Shown: positions 25,845 through 34,585, counted from the first letter of the stretch. The stretch is DNA of 64,000 nucleotides from Mucilaginibacter sp. (GCF_025359345.1 NZ_JANYGQ010000017.1:186001-250000), one strand, 5' to 3'. Notes: generated by a model from the letters alone, not told the origin. A program made the numbers and translations.

Positions 25845-26392
25845 TTAAAATGTTTTCTGAGCTGTATTATGGCCATTCTAAGCCTTGTTTTAATGGTACC
25901 AAGTGGCACGCCAAGTTCATCGGCGGCTTCCACATGTGTGTATCCTTTAAAGTAAACAAGGTCGAGAATCGACTTTTGCTCGGGCTTTAGTGTTTCCACC
26001 AATTCTTTAATGCCCAGTAGCTCAGGGTTGTAAACTGTGTTTCTTTGTTCGTCTATGAAAGTTACGTTATTTTCAAGCTCCTGGTTTTTGTTTTGGTTCT
26101 TAAAATCTTTCGACCGTATTTTATCTATCGCCAAATTGCGGGCAATATTAACCATCCAGGTAAACAGGCGGCCTTTTTCAGTACTGTAACTCGCAAACGA
26201 ATTCCAGATTTTTACGAACGTTTCCTGCAATACATCTTCTGCTGTTGGGGTATCAATTATTATGCGCGATATGATACCATACAACGAGGAGGAATACATG
26301 TCGTAAAGCGCTTCTATTGCAATCTTTTCCCGGTTCCTTAGCGCAAGCACTAATTCTTCTTCCGATAGCGATATTTTTCGTTTCCTGCTCAA
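25841..26392 (-). CDS. ECF RNA polymerase sigma factor
   Basis: A 183-residue sigma-70 family factor. Region 2 covers about residues 20-95 (YDMYSSSLYGIISRI, VLQETFVKIWNSFA, FTWMVNIARNLAIDKIRSKD) and region 4 is at the C-terminus (LKPEQKSILDLVYFKGYTHV, then GVPLGTIKTRLRMAIIQLR). Its partner anti-sigma factor follows directly with an ATGA overlap. The lipA gene ends 24 bases upstream, so transcription from lipA may read into it. Confidence 0.93.
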   Translation of the reverse strand: MSRKRKISLSEEELVLALRNREKIAIEALYDMYSSSLYGIISRIIIDTPTAEDVLQETFVKIWNSFASYSTEKGRLFTWMVNIARNLAIDKIRSKDFKNQNKNQELENNVTFIDEQRNTVYNPELLGIKELVETLKPEQKSILDLVYFKGYTHVEAADELGVPLGTIKTRLRMAIIQLRKHFN

Positions 26393-26416
26393 TTGGGCTG
26401 AAGTTAATAAGAATTT

Positions 26417-27298
26417 TTAGATTTCAAACAGATGTTTTTCTGCATGATATGACGAACGAACCAGCGGTCCGCTTTCTACATACCTAAAACCCTTATCAAG
26501 CCCAAATTGTTTCAACCGGTCGAACTGGTCGGGATGTATCCAGTCAATTACAGGGTGATGGTTGCGTGTTGGTTGTAGATATTGCCCCAGGGTAAGTATC
26601 TGCACGCCGGCCGTCAGCAAATCATCCATCGCTTCCAATACGTCATCCTCGGTTTCACCAAGCCCCAGCATAATGCCCGATTTGGTGCGTAAACCAGCCT
26701 GCGAAATATGTTTTAAACATTCCAGGCTGCGGTCGTACTTTGCTTGTATGCGTACTTCGCGTGTTAAGCGCCTAACGGTTTCAAGGTTATGTGATACCAC
26801 TTCGGGGCGGGTTTCAAGCACACGTTCAAGATTATCCCAGATGCCCCTGAAATCGGGCAGCAAAGTCTCCAGCGTTGTCCCGGGGCTTTCCCTGCGTATA
26901 GCGTTAATGGTTTCGGCCCAAATAATGGAACCCCCATCCTTTAAATCATCGCGGTCGACAGAAGTAATTACACAATGCTTAACCTGCATTAATTTAACCG
27001 AATTGGCTACACGGTTAGGCTCGTCGGTATCAACAGCCAGTGGCCGGCCAGTGGCAACGGCACAAAACGAACATGAACGGGTACAAATATTGCCCAGTAT
27101 CATAAAGGTAGCAGTGCCGGCACCCCAGCACTCGCCCATATTTGGGCAATTACCGCTTTCGCAAATGGTGTGCAGTTTGTGCTCATCAACTAATCCACGC
27201 ACATGGGCATATTCTTTTCCAATAGGAAGCTTAACCCTAAGCCAATCAGGCTTACGTTGGGTTTGGCTAACAGCAGCAACTACCGGCAATTCGATCAT
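26417..27298 (-). CDS. lipA: Lipoyl synthase
   Basis: A 293-residue radical-SAM enzyme that inserts two sulfur atoms into protein-bound octanoyl groups to make lipoate on E2 and GcvH proteins. Both iron-sulfur clusters are visible: the auxiliary cluster [14 protein letters not shown] and the SAM-binding cluster CTRSCSFC. The C-terminal family end includes [11 protein letters not shown], with the conserved serine of the auxiliary cluster. Full length. Confidence 0.96.
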   Translation of the reverse strand: MIELPVVAAVSQTQRKPDWLRVKLPIGKEYAHVRGLVDEHKLHTICESGNCPNMGECWGAGTATFMILGNICTRSCSFCAVATGRPLAVDTDEPNRVANSVKLMQVKHCVITSVDRDDLKDGGSIIWAETINAIRRESPGTTLETLLPDFRGIWDNLERVLETRPEVVSHNLETVRRLTREVRIQAKYDRSLECLKHISQAGLRTKSGIMLGLGETEDDVLEAMDDLLTAGVQILTLGQYLQPTRNHHPVIDWIHPDQFDRLKQFGLDKGFRYVESGPLVRSSYHAEKHLFEI

Positions 27299-27324
27299 GG
27301 ATACAAAAGTATGGAAAAAGTTGT

Positions 27325-27358
27325 GATTAGAGATTAGAGGCCGGAGATTAGAGATTAG
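27325..27358. repeat. Seven-base tandem repeat, unit GATTAGA
   Basis: Nearly five units in exact 7-nt phase: GATTAGA, GATTAGA, GGCCGGA, GATTAGA, GATTAG. It lies between the divergent lipA gene and the 27396 gene. The same words occur in the inverted repeat at 30031-30187. Confidence 0.8.
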
Positions 27359-27395
27359 TTTTTACATTTATTAGATATTATAATATAGACAACAA

Positions 27396-28100
27396 ATGGC
27401 AGAAAGATCCAAGTCGATTGCAAAAATAGCACCTAATATCATCCCGCCACGTGAAGGAGCAATATTAGACCACTACAAGGATTACTATGATAGCGTTTAC
27501 ATAATCCTGCATCCATTTAGCAAAACAAAATTGCGTGATGACAAGAAGTTGGAGAAACACCCTACATCAAAAGGAGAATATGTGAATGCCACACAGAAAA
27601 TATCTTGGGCTGAATTGTTAACGCTATCGGGCTTACCTGATATTAATCGATTAGATATTGCATTGAGAAACCTGATTTTAGGTTTAAACAAAGTTTATTC
27701 TAATGAAGAAGACCTCCGAATTTTAAAGGAAAGCATCAAAAAAAATAATTTAACAGAGCCAGTTGAAGGTTGTTTTAGTTGGTTACTCATTGATGATATG
27801 ATGGCAGCTTTAACAGCTCTTGGACACGAGTGGATTTATATTGGCGACGAATTTGGGTTCGAGCGAAAAATTGAGTTTATTGATGATATAATTAATGATA
27901 AAATAGAACTTTCGTCAGGACACGAAAGCTGGTACACAACAATGAACGAGGTTCTAGTTACTACTCATTGGGATAGTCATTTCACTTTTCTCTGTTCCGA
28001 TAGACAAACAATCGAAAAGATATTAGAGTTATATCCGTTTGAAGGCTTTTACTGTACGCCGGAGACTGAAGTCTATTGGAGTATTCGCTCAAAAATATGA
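27396..28100 (+). CDS. Hypothetical protein, possibly DUF2711-like
   Basis: A 234-residue soluble protein rich in Asp, Glu, Lys and aromatic residues. Features: HYKDYYDSVYIILHPF near 25, QKISWAELLTLSGLPDINRL near 68, ALGHEWIYIGDEFGFERKIE near 140, and a TTHWDSHFTFLCSDRQTIEK stretch near 190 with a His/Asp pair. The WxxLLxxSG pattern and the TTHWDSHFTFL motif recall DUF2711-type proteins, but this is from memory. Codon use looks more AT-rich than the flanking genes, so horizontal acquisition is possible. It has no partner genes and an unknown role. Confidence 0.6.
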   Translation: MAERSKSIAKIAPNIIPPREGAILDHYKDYYDSVYIILHPFSKTKLRDDKKLEKHPTSKGEYVNATQKISWAELLTLSGLPDINRLDIALRNLILGLNKVYSNEEDLRILKESIKKNNLTEPVEGCFSWLLIDDMMAALTALGHEWIYIGDEFGFERKIEFIDDIINDKIELSSGHESWYTTMNEVLVTTHWDSHFTFLCSDRQTIEKILELYPFEGFYCTPETEVYWSIRSKI

Positions 28101-28108
28101 TTCCTCTG

Positions 28109-28438
28109 CTAGTTTATCACCGACAACGCCTCCTCAACCGAAACTTCCCCATGCGACAGATCAAGCACGCATTCGCCGTCTTTTATCACCAGCATCTGGG
28201 GCGATTCGTGGTGAACGATAAAATCGGATGCTATTTGGTTCGATAAGTCGCGGTGCTTTATCAGATCGAGAAAATAGAGGGGTAAATTACCGGGGAGCTT
28301 GTCCCAATCCAGTTCGAAACGTTTTTTAACCATCATACTGATGGAGCAACGGGTGCTATGTTTAAAAATCACACTATACCCTTCCTGATGTTTTATAGCA
28401 TTAATTTGCTCAGCCGATTCCAGCGATGTCCAGTTCAT
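28109..28438 (-). CDS. ytxJ: Bacillithiol-type redox protein YtxJ
   Basis: A 109-residue thioredoxin-fold protein with a single active-site cysteine in KHSTRCSISMM (Cys near 31), which is the YtxJ pattern of monothiol bacilliredoxin-like proteins. A cis-Pro loop is visible in HESPQMLVIKDGECV. The start at MNWTSLESAEQI is preferred; the longer in-frame extension reaches the upstream small lipoprotein gene and looks unlike the family. Fourth gene of a minus-strand run TPR - ribH - small lipoprotein - ytxJ. Confidence 0.85.
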   Translation of the reverse strand: MNWTSLESAEQINAIKHQEGYSVIFKHSTRCSISMMVKKRFELDWDKLPGNLPLYFLDLIKHRDLSNQIASDFIVHHESPQMLVIKDGECVLDLSHGEVSVEEALSVIN

Positions 28439-28530
28439 AAAATATTTATAGGAATGAATGCCTATTAAACGCAAAACAACGCAAAGCATGTTCCGGTTTG
28501 GCGCAATTGATAAAAAATGACATTTAACTG

Positions 28531-28641
28531 TTAACGCCCGCTTTTTGGGTATGAACCGTATGCAGGGCACAGTTTGTTTGAGCATGAAGCCATGCTGCCT
28601 AATACTAAAGCGATGATAGCGATGTAAATTACTTTCTTCAT
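28531..28641 (-). CDS. 36-residue lipoprotein
   Basis: Very short frame with an unambiguous lipoprotein signal: MKKVIYIAIIALVLGSMASC, lipobox MASC (Cys20), then SNKLCPAYGSYPKSGR and a TAA stop. The mature peptide is only 17 residues and contains a second Cys in LCPAYG. Peptides with a CPAYG-type tail recur in Sphingobacteriia from memory. It is encoded 30 bases downstream of ribH and 92 bases upstream of ytxJ on the same strand. Role unknown. Confidence 0.72.
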   Translation of the reverse strand: MKKVIYIAIIALVLGSMASCSNKLCPAYGSYPKSGR

Positions 28642-28671
28642 GTTTTAATCCGTCAGTGTTTTTATACGAAA

Positions 28672-29166
28672 TTAACTGTTTAAAGTTTCAGCAAGGTACG
28701 CCATTTTTATGGCAGTTACAGCACCTTCAATACCTTTATTTCCATGTTTACCACCAGCCCTGTCAATTGCCTGCTGTTGGTTATCGGTGGTTAACACGCC
28801 AAATATAACAGGTTTTGAGTATTTAATAGCAACATTAGTTAAGCCGTTAGCCACTGCGTTGCAAATAAAATCGAAATGCCTTGTCTCGCCTTGTATAACA
28901 CAGCCAAGGCATATTACGGCATCTAATTTACTGTTTTTTAATAAAAAATCAGCTCCTGATGTTAATTCAAAGCTGCCAGGAACCGTGTAGGTGAAAATAT
29001 TTTCGAGCAAAGCGCCATGCTCAAGCAAGCTTTCGTAGGCTCCTTTGTACAATGCATTGGTAATCCCTGTGTTCCATTCAGCTACAACGATGCCGAAGCT
29101 AAATGGGGCCGCCGACGGAATTTCGGTTTCAGAAAAATCAGATAAATTTTTTAGCTGAGAAGACAT
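28672..29166 (-). CDS. ribH: 6,7-dimethyl-8-ribityllumazine synthase
   Basis: A 164-residue enzyme of the penultimate step of riboflavin synthesis; condenses 5-amino-6-ribitylaminouracil with 3,4-dihydroxybutanone 4-phosphate. Motifs: VVAEWNTGITNALYKGA at the N-terminus, VPGSFELTSGADFLL, and LGCVIQGETRHFDFICNAV, in which the His acts in catalysis. Full length. No other rib gene is present in the window. Confidence 0.95.
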   Translation of the reverse strand: MSSQLKNLSDFSETEIPSAAPFSFGIVVAEWNTGITNALYKGAYESLLEHGALLENIFTYTVPGSFELTSGADFLLKNSKLDAVICLGCVIQGETRHFDFICNAVANGLTNVAIKYSKPVIFGVLTTDNQQQAIDRAGGKHGNKGIEGAVTAIKMAYLAETLNS

Positions 29167-29192
29167 TTGAATTCGGATTTATTTAAATGCGA

Positions 29193-29266
29193 AAGTCGGA
29201 ATGCTGATTGCGGAATGAAATTTACAATTTGCAAATAAAACACTTCCGAAATCGGCATTCCGACTT
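29193..29266. repeat. 23-bp inverted word repeat between ribH and the TPR gene
   Basis: The arms 29193-29215 and 29244-29266 match at 21 of 23 positions (core AAGTCGGAATGC). The loop is 28 bases. Both arms contain CGGAA words that recur as TCCGCATT words at 30121-30150. Confidence 0.75.
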
Positions 29267-29276
29267 CCGAAATCAA

Positions 29277-29954
29277 TTAAAGTTTAGCCTCGGTGCGTGC
29301 TATCAACTCATCAATATTCTGAGCTTCGGGGCTTTCGGGGTAATCGTTTTTTATTTTTTTATAAGTTTCGTCAGCCGATTGGTTATCGTTTTGTGTTTCG
29401 TAAACCAGGCCTAATTTTTTCAGGTAAAGCGGGGTCAAAAATTTATTACTTGCTTTGTCGGCCGCTTTTTTAAAGTAAGTTACAGCTTTGTCGTAATCTT
29501 TTAGTTCAACATAAGCATCTGCGGTACCGCCAAATGCTTCAGCAGCAACCATGCTATCGTTACCGCGGTAGTTAACCAGGTTGTCAATAGCTTTTTGAAA
29601 TTCACCTTTATTTAAATAAGCAGTGCCTAAATAAAAGTAAGCCAGGTTTGCTGACTTGGTATTGCCGTAATCGTCAATTATTTTTTGGAAGCCAGGGTAC
29701 CCTGCATCGCCTTTAATAGCCTTGTCCCAGTCTTTTTTGGCCCAAAAATCCTGCGCAACGTGCATCTGGTTTGCAGCTTTAACTTCAAGCGGTGCGATAT
29801 AAAGTTTTTGATAAGCTACATATATAACAACCATGGCGAAAATGGCGCCTACTATAAAAATTACGCTTTTTTGGTTCTCGCGGAAAAAGTTACCGGCCTG
29901 CCCTGCATTCTTCTCTTGCGCTACCGGCTTGGTATTCACCTGGGTTTTTGACAT
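29277..29954 (-). CDS. Membrane-anchored TPR protein, YfgM-like
   Basis: A 225-residue protein. One transmembrane helix near residues 29-50 (SVIFIVGAIFAMVVIYVAY) separates a short cytoplasmic tail from an all-helical periplasmic part with four or more TPRs, for example NLAYFYLGTAYLNKGEFQKA and AFGGTADAYVELKDYDKAV. The topology is that of YfgM/DUF2133-type proteins, which bridge the Sec machinery and periplasmic chaperones in E. coli. It is the first gene of a minus-strand run with ribH. Confidence 0.82.
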   Translation of the reverse strand: MSKTQVNTKPVAQEKNAGQAGNFFRENQKSVIFIVGAIFAMVVIYVAYQKLYIAPLEVKAANQMHVAQDFWAKKDWDKAIKGDAGYPGFQKIIDDYGNTKSANLAYFYLGTAYLNKGEFQKAIDNLVNYRGNDSMVAAEAFGGTADAYVELKDYDKAVTYFKKAADKASNKFLTPLYLKKLGLVYETQNDNQSADETYKKIKNDYPESPEAQNIDELIARTEAKL

Positions 29955-30030
29955 TTCTCTTCTAAAATTAAGTTTGCAAAAATACAGTTTTCAAAATTTT
30001 TATCAATAGCTTTTAAATTTATTATTTAAT

Positions 30031-30187
30031 GTTAGAGATTGGAGGTTGGTTAATTAGAGATTAGGCAGGACATATTGTTAAATAATGGCTGATATTCAAC
30101 GTGTTTATTTGTAAAATCATTCCGCATTCAGCCCTCCGCAATCCGCATTTTTAAACTAATCTCCAATCTCTAACCTCTAATCACTAA
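30031..30187. repeat. Inverted word repeat before recF
   Basis: The left arm 30031-30065 and the right arm 30153-30187 consist of 7-nt words (GTTAGAG, ATTGGAG, GATTAGA) in inverted orientation. The gap between them holds TCCGCATT-type words in direct repeat (about 30120-30149). The right arm ends 14 bases before the recF ATG. Confidence 0.7.
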
Positions 30188-30201
30188 CTTTACGCCTCCT
30201 T

Positions 30202-31302
30202 ATGTATCTGAAGCAGCTATCGGTTATCAATTTTAAAAATTACGCAGAGGCGGGCTTAACCTTTAGCGAGGGCGTTAACGTTTTTACCGGCAACAATGGC
30301 GCCGGCAAAACCAATTTACTTGATGCCATTTATTACCTGGCATTGTGCAAAAGCTATTTTAACCCCATCGACAGCCAACAAATAAAACAGGGAACGGATT
30401 TTTTTATCGTTACCGGAAATTTTAACCGCGACGGTAAAGCCGAAAATATTGCCTGCTCGGTAAAGAAGAACCAAAAAAAGCAATTTAAACGGAACAAGAA
30501 AGACTACCAGCGCCTTGCCGACCACATAGGCCTGCTGCCCCTGGTAATGGTATCACCATATGATATCAGCATTATAATTGAAGGCAGTGATGAACGGCGT
30601 AAGTTCATCGATAATGTGATATCACAAACCGATAACTCATACCTTGATGAATTGCTGGTATATAATAAGGTATTGGCCAATCGCAATGCGCTGCTGAAGC
30701 AAATTGCCGATACGGGCCGTTACGACCCGGCATTGCTTGAAATTATTGATGAACAGTTAACAGCTTCAGGCAATCGCATTTTTGAAAAGCGCAAATTATT
30801 TATGGAGGCTTTCACCGGCATATTTAATAAGCATTATAGTTTTTTAAGCGATGATGCCGAGCAGGTAGAAATGGTATATGATTCGCAACTGCTGCAGAAT
30901 GATTTTGCAGGTTTGCTGAAGAAGAATATGGAAAAGGATAGGGTGCTTGAGCGTACCAACGCCGGTATCCATAAGGATGACCTGGTTTTTGCCATCCACG
31001 GCATGCCGATGAAAAAGTTTGGCTCTCAGGGGCAGCAAAAATCGTTTTTGATAGCGCTTAAGCTGGCGCAATACAGTTTTTTAGATCAACAGAATAAATT
31101 TAAGCCAATATTACTGCTCGATGATATTTTTGACAAACTTGACGACTCAAGGGTCACCAAATTAATGCAAATGATATCGAACCATGATTTTGGCCAGGTA
31201 TTTATAACAGATACCAGCGAAAGCCGCGTGCGGGGGATATTTGATAATATAGGTGTGGCCATTGCACTTTTTAAAGTAAAAGGAGGGGAAATAGATGCGT
31301 AA
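30202..31302 (+). CDS. recF: DNA replication and repair protein RecF
   Basis: A 366-residue SMC-like ATPase that helps RecOR load RecA at gaps. Walker A is in GNNGAGKTNLLDAIY (near 31), the signature region is GSQGQQKSFLIALKLAQYSF near 274-293, and Walker B is LLLDDIFDKLD near 303-313. Family opening: MYLKQLSVINFKNY. It overlaps the following DUF721 gene by 8 bases, a common recF neighbour in Bacteroidota. Confidence 0.95.
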   Translation: MYLKQLSVINFKNYAEAGLTFSEGVNVFTGNNGAGKTNLLDAIYYLALCKSYFNPIDSQQIKQGTDFFIVTGNFNRDGKAENIACSVKKNQKKQFKRNKKDYQRLADHIGLLPLVMVSPYDISIIIEGSDERRKFIDNVISQTDNSYLDELLVYNKVLANRNALLKQIADTGRYDPALLEIIDEQLTASGNRIFEKRKLFMEAFTGIFNKHYSFLSDDAEQVEMVYDSQLLQNDFAGLLKKNMEKDRVLERTNAGIHKDDLVFAIHGMPMKKFGSQGQQKSFLIALKLAQYSFLDQQNKFKPILLLDDIFDKLDDSRVTKLMQMISNHDFGQVFITDTSESRVRGIFDNIGVAIALFKVKGGEIDA

Positions 31303-31585
31303 AGCAAACGACAAATCGTTAAAGGAAGCTATTGAGCAAATGCTTAACGTTTATAAAATTAAGCGCAAGTTTGATGAAACCTCGATTATAGCGCACTGGC
31401 CCGAGTTAGTTGGTAAGCCTGTTGCTAACCGCACCAAAGAGTTATTTATCAATAATAAGAAATTATTCCTGCGGGTTGAGTCGTCGGTAATTAAAAACGA
31501 ACTCATGATGATGCGTACGCAGATAATTGAAAAGATAAACGAAGAAGCAAAAGTAATATTGATTGAGGAGATTATTTTCCTCTAG
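31295..31585 (+). CDS. DUF721 (DciA-like) protein
   Basis: A 96-residue protein with the DUF721 pattern: IEQMLNVYKIKRKFDETSII, HWPELVGKPVANRTKEL and LFLRVESSVIKNELMMM. DciA, a DUF721 protein, loads the replicative helicase in bacteria without DnaC; Bacteroidota homologues are shorter and their activity is not shown. Overlaps recF by 8 bases, so it is translationally coupled. Confidence 0.88.
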   Translation: MRKANDKSLKEAIEQMLNVYKIKRKFDETSIIAHWPELVGKPVANRTKELFINNKKLFLRVESSVIKNELMMMRTQIIEKINEEAKVILIEEIIFL

Positions 31586-31769
31586 TCCACCTTGGGAAAA
31601 ACGACCTGAAGTTTAAGTCGTCGCTCATCCTCGAAAAAGCAAGGATAAACAGACCGGGAAGTATAAAAGCTAACTGGGCCTCGGGGTGCGTACGATAAAG
31701 TAAAATAGTACCCGACACCAAAACAATTATAAGTAGCAAATACAGTATATATTTAAGCAGTAATCTCAT
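31572..31769 (-). CDS. Small two-helix membrane protein
   Basis: A 65-residue hydrophobic protein with two predicted helices: LLLKYILYLLLIIVLVSGTI (residues 3-22) and LAFILPGLFILAF (about 33-45), followed by a basic tail. It converges on the DUF721 gene and overlaps its last 14 bases. A real gene is likely because the composition and length are coherent, but no family is recognised. Promoter and start remain uncertain. Confidence 0.55.
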   Translation of the reverse strand: MRLLLKYILYLLLIIVLVSGTILLYRTHPEAQLAFILPGLFILAFSRMSDDLNFRSFFPRWTRGK

Positions 31770-31863
31770 AATTTTTGTTTCAGTTTACAATTAAAAGGGG
31801 CTTGCGAAATCTTAATTTCTCAAACCTTTATAAAAATACTTACTTCTTTTTGGAAAAACAAAA

Positions 31864-31900
31864 TAACAGGGTGTTTTTTTATTAATAAAACACCCTGTTA
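31864..31900 (-). terminator. Terminator after ndk
   Basis: Perfect 14-bp stem TAACAGGGTGTTTT / AAAACACCCTGTTA with a 9-nt AT-rich loop just beyond the ndk stop on the minus strand. Confidence 0.82.
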
Positions 31901-31908
31901 ACTAATAT

Positions 31909-32328
31909 TTAAAATTTTTCGAAAGCCGAAAAGAAGAAGCTACCTTCTATCTCCGCATTTTCTGAAGAGTCGGAACCGTGGACGGCATTTGCACCGATTG
32001 ATTCAGCAAAACGCTGGCGGATTGTTCCTTCTTCTGCTTTTGAAGGGTCGGTAGCGCCAATAAGCTTGCGGAAATCATCCACAGCGTTATCTTTCTCCAA
32101 AATAGCAGCCACAATCGGTCCTGATGACATAAAATTCACCAATTCGCCATAAAACGGGCGCTCTTTGTGTACTTCGTAAAATTTCCCGGCTGTTTTTTCT
32201 GTTAATGCAATGTATTTCATAGCGTTAATTTTAAAGCCTGCCTTTATAATCTGGTCTAAAATTGCACCGATATGGCCGTTTGCAACAGCGTCGGGCTTAA
32301 TCATTGTAAAAGTTTTATTGTTACTCAT
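31909..32328 (-). CDS. ndk: Nucleoside diphosphate kinase
   Basis: A 139-residue enzyme that transfers gamma-phosphate between nucleoside tri- and diphosphates through a phosphohistidine (His117 in NAVHGSDS). Family start [14 protein letters not shown] and the RPFY and RQRF motifs are intact. The usual C-terminal end is present. Its 5' side contains a word repeat. Confidence 0.95.
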   Translation of the reverse strand: MSNNKTFTMIKPDAVANGHIGAILDQIIKAGFKINAMKYIALTEKTAGKFYEVHKERPFYGELVNFMSSGPIVAAILEKDNAVDDFRKLIGATDPSKAEEGTIRQRFAESIGANAVHGSDSSENAEIEGSFFFSAFEKF

Positions 32329-32344
32329 ATATTTTTAGTTCAAT

Positions 32345-32404
32345 GTTAATGGTTCATAGCAGCTTCAGGAATATGGGTTTTACTATGAACCATGAACCAT
32401 CAAC
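32345..32404. repeat. Seven-base word repeat upstream of ndk
   Basis: The right part (about 32379-32404) reads ATGAACCATGAACCATCAAC, three 7-nt words. The left part (32345-32361) contains the inverted GTTAATGGTTCATAG. Located 17 bases before the ndk start on the minus strand. Confidence 0.6.
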
Positions 32405-32505
32405 TATAATATGAACTGCTCTAATTTTCCGCAAAAATAGCTTTTTACAATTGAACCGTAAAGCCTTTAACATTAAATAACATACCTGTATTTGATTTAT
32501 TTATT

Positions 32506-32513
32506 TAGCTTTG
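32506..32513 (+). promoter_or_regulatory. -7 element before the DHH gene
   Basis: TAGCTTTG fits TAnnTTTG and lies 21 bases upstream of the ATG at 32534. The -33 position is not well conserved. Confidence 0.4.
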
Positions 32514-32533
32514 CAACTCTTTTTTGAAAATTG

Positions 32534-33544
32534 ATGTTAGATACAGCCTCGCTTATAAAACTTTTAGCGCAGCCACAAAAAATAGTGATTACTACTCATC
32601 ACAAGCCTGATGGTGATGCTATGGGCTCGTCGCTTGGTTTATATAATTATTTAATACAGCAGGGGCACCACGTTAAGGTTATTACCCCTACCGATTACCC
32701 CGAATTTTTGTTCTGGCTGCCCGGCAATGGCGAGGTTATTATTTTCACTGAAAATGAAAAAGAATCGGCTGATTTAATTGCTGCGGCTGATATTATATTT
32801 TGCCTCGACTTTAATGCGCTTAACCGCATTAACGAGATGGGTGAACTGGTTGGCGAAAGCAATGCGGTTAAAGTAATGATTGATCATCACCTGGAACCGC
32901 AGGATTTTGATGATTACCGCTACTGGGATATCAATGCCTGTGCAACTGCGCAACTGATTTACACTTTCATAACCGAAGAGCTTAAGAATAAAAAGCTGGT
33001 TAATAAAGATGTAGCTACCTGTTTGTATACTGGTATCATGACCGATTCAAAATCGTTCTCGCTGCCAAATACCACCTCGGCAGTGCACCGCATAATTGCC
33101 GATTTGATTGACGCCGGCACTGTAAACTGGCATATTTACGACCAGGTTTACAATAATTCGTCAGAAAACCGTTTACGTTTTCTGGGTATCTGTTTGTCGG
33201 AGAAGCTGGAAGTGCTGCATGAATTTAATACAGCTATTATAACGGCTACGAAAGAAGATCTGGAAAAATATGAAGTAATTACCGGGGATACCGAAGGAAT
33301 AGTTAACTATGCACTTTCAATTACTGGTATTAAGCTGGCCGCGTTTATAGTTGAGCGCACCGATAAGGTGAAACTATCATTGCGTTCGAAAGGGGAGTTT
33401 CCGGCCAATGATATCTGTAAAAAATATTTTAATGGTGGCGGCCATCGCAATGCAGCGGGTGGCGCTTCAACCGGCAGCCTTGAACAGGTTGTAAATCAAT
33501 TTAAATCAATTTTACCCGAATATAAAAAACTGTTAATACAATAA
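32534..33544 (+). CDS. DHH-family phosphoesterase, NrnA-like
   Basis: A 336-residue cytoplasmic enzyme. NrnA proteins degrade oligoribonucleotides and dephosphorylate 3'-phosphoadenosine 5'-phosphate. Motifs: ITTHHKPDGDAMGSSLG near 21-37, the signature DHH in VMIDHHLEPQDFD near 117, and the C-terminal DHHA1 motif GGGHRNAAGG near 301. The start at ATG 32534 is preferred to the TTG three bases upstream. The FKBP gene follows after 6 bases, so the two are cotranscribed. Confidence 0.9.
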   Translation: MLDTASLIKLLAQPQKIVITTHHKPDGDAMGSSLGLYNYLIQQGHHVKVITPTDYPEFLFWLPGNGEVIIFTENEKESADLIAAADIIFCLDFNALNRINEMGELVGESNAVKVMIDHHLEPQDFDDYRYWDINACATAQLIYTFITEELKNKKLVNKDVATCLYTGIMTDSKSFSLPNTTSAVHRIIADLIDAGTVNWHIYDQVYNNSSENRLRFLGICLSEKLEVLHEFNTAIITATKEDLEKYEVITGDTEGIVNYALSITGIKLAAFIVERTDKVKLSLRSKGEFPANDICKKYFNGGGHRNAAGGASTGSLEQVVNQFKSILPEYKKLLIQ

Positions 33545-33550
33545 GAAAAA

Positions 33551-34534
33551 ATGAAAAAAAGACTGATGTTTTTAGCGCTTGCTGCAATTGGATTAGCAAG
33601 CTGTAATGGTGGCTTTAAAAAACTGGGCGGCGGCACAGAATATTCAATAGCCGACGATAAAGGCGGCCCGAGCATAAAAGAAGGCGATTTTGTTTCGTTT
33701 AACTTTTCAATAAAAAACGACGCCGACTCGGTTATGCAAAGCTCATACGAAAAAGGCTTTCCGCAAATATTGAATATGCCTAAGGTAGAAGCCGGCAAAG
33801 GAAACATTATGGAAGTGTTTACTTTTCTTAGCGAAGGAGATAGCGTAGTTATCAGGCAGAATATAGATTCGCTTGTTAAAGGAAAGCCAAGGCCAAAACA
33901 GTTAAAAGGCAAATACATTTTATACGTGATAAAGGTTGACAAAGTAATTACTAAAGGCAATCAAACCGACGCTGTTTTCCAGACCAAATCACAAGAGTAT
34001 GTTAAAGGAATTGAGGAAAAAATTAAGGCAAGAGAACCTATTGCGATCAAAAAGTATATCGCTGATAAAAAACTTAAAGTTACTACCACTCCATCAGGGT
34101 TAAACTACGAAATTACTAAACAAGGTACAGGCCCTCTGCCAGCTCCAGGCGATAGTGTTTCTATCTACTACACCGGTACTTTTGTTGACGGTAAAGGTTT
34201 TGACACAAACGTGAAAGGAAACGCTGTGAAACTGAAGCTGCCAATTAACCCGATGAACCCATACAAACCAATGAACTTTGTACCGGGTGCTCCTGGTATG
34301 ATCCCTGGGTTTGGCGAAGCCTTTAAATTATTCAACAAAGGAACTAAAGTTACACTGATCATCCCTTCGAACCTTGCTTATGGCGAACAGGGATACCAAA
34401 GCGTACAACCGTTTACTCCGTTGGTGTTTGATATCGAGGTAGTTGATATTATCCACCCAAACCCTAATGCGCCAAAGCCGGTGCAATTGCCGCCGCCCGT
34501 GGTTAACCCAGCGCAGCAGCCGATTAGAAAATAA
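33551..34534 (+). CDS. FKBP-type peptidyl-prolyl isomerase lipoprotein
   Basis: A 327-residue exported protein with a lipoprotein signal ending at LASC (Cys about 17). It holds two FKBP-like domains. The N-terminal one (about 40-140, EGDFVSFNFSIKNDADSV) lacks conserved aromatic pocket residues and looks degenerate. The C-terminal one (about 175-300) is canonical: GDSVSIYYTGTFVDGKGFDT, GMIPGFGEAFKLFNKG, LAYGEQGYQ, FDIEVVDI. It assists folding of envelope proteins. A paralogue with the same two-domain layout follows 52 bases downstream. Confidence 0.9.
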   Translation: MKKRLMFLALAAIGLASCNGGFKKLGGGTEYSIADDKGGPSIKEGDFVSFNFSIKNDADSVMQSSYEKGFPQILNMPKVEAGKGNIMEVFTFLSEGDSVVIRQNIDSLVKGKPRPKQLKGKYILYVIKVDKVITKGNQTDAVFQTKSQEYVKGIEEKIKAREPIAIKKYIADKKLKVTTTPSGLNYEITKQGTGPLPAPGDSVSIYYTGTFVDGKGFDTNVKGNAVKLKLPINPMNPYKPMNFVPGAPGMIPGFGEAFKLFNKGTKVTLIIPSNLAYGEQGYQSVQPFTPLVFDIEVVDIIHPNPNAPKPVQLPPPVVNPAQQPIRK

Positions 34535-34549
34535 TTTTAATATAATAGC

Positions 34550-34580
34550 GCCTTCCTGTTTTTAACAGGAGGGCTTTTTT
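34550..34580 (+). terminator. Intrinsic terminator between the FKBP genes
   Basis: 11-bp stem GCCTTCCTGTT / AACAGGAGGGC with a 3-nt T loop, followed by six T. It separates the two paralogous isomerase genes. Confidence 0.85.
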
Positions 34581-34585
34581 AATTT

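Noticed and set aside
26562..27326. 254-residue plus-strand frame antisense to lipA
   Set aside because: It mirrors the lipA coding sequence and shows no domain or signal.
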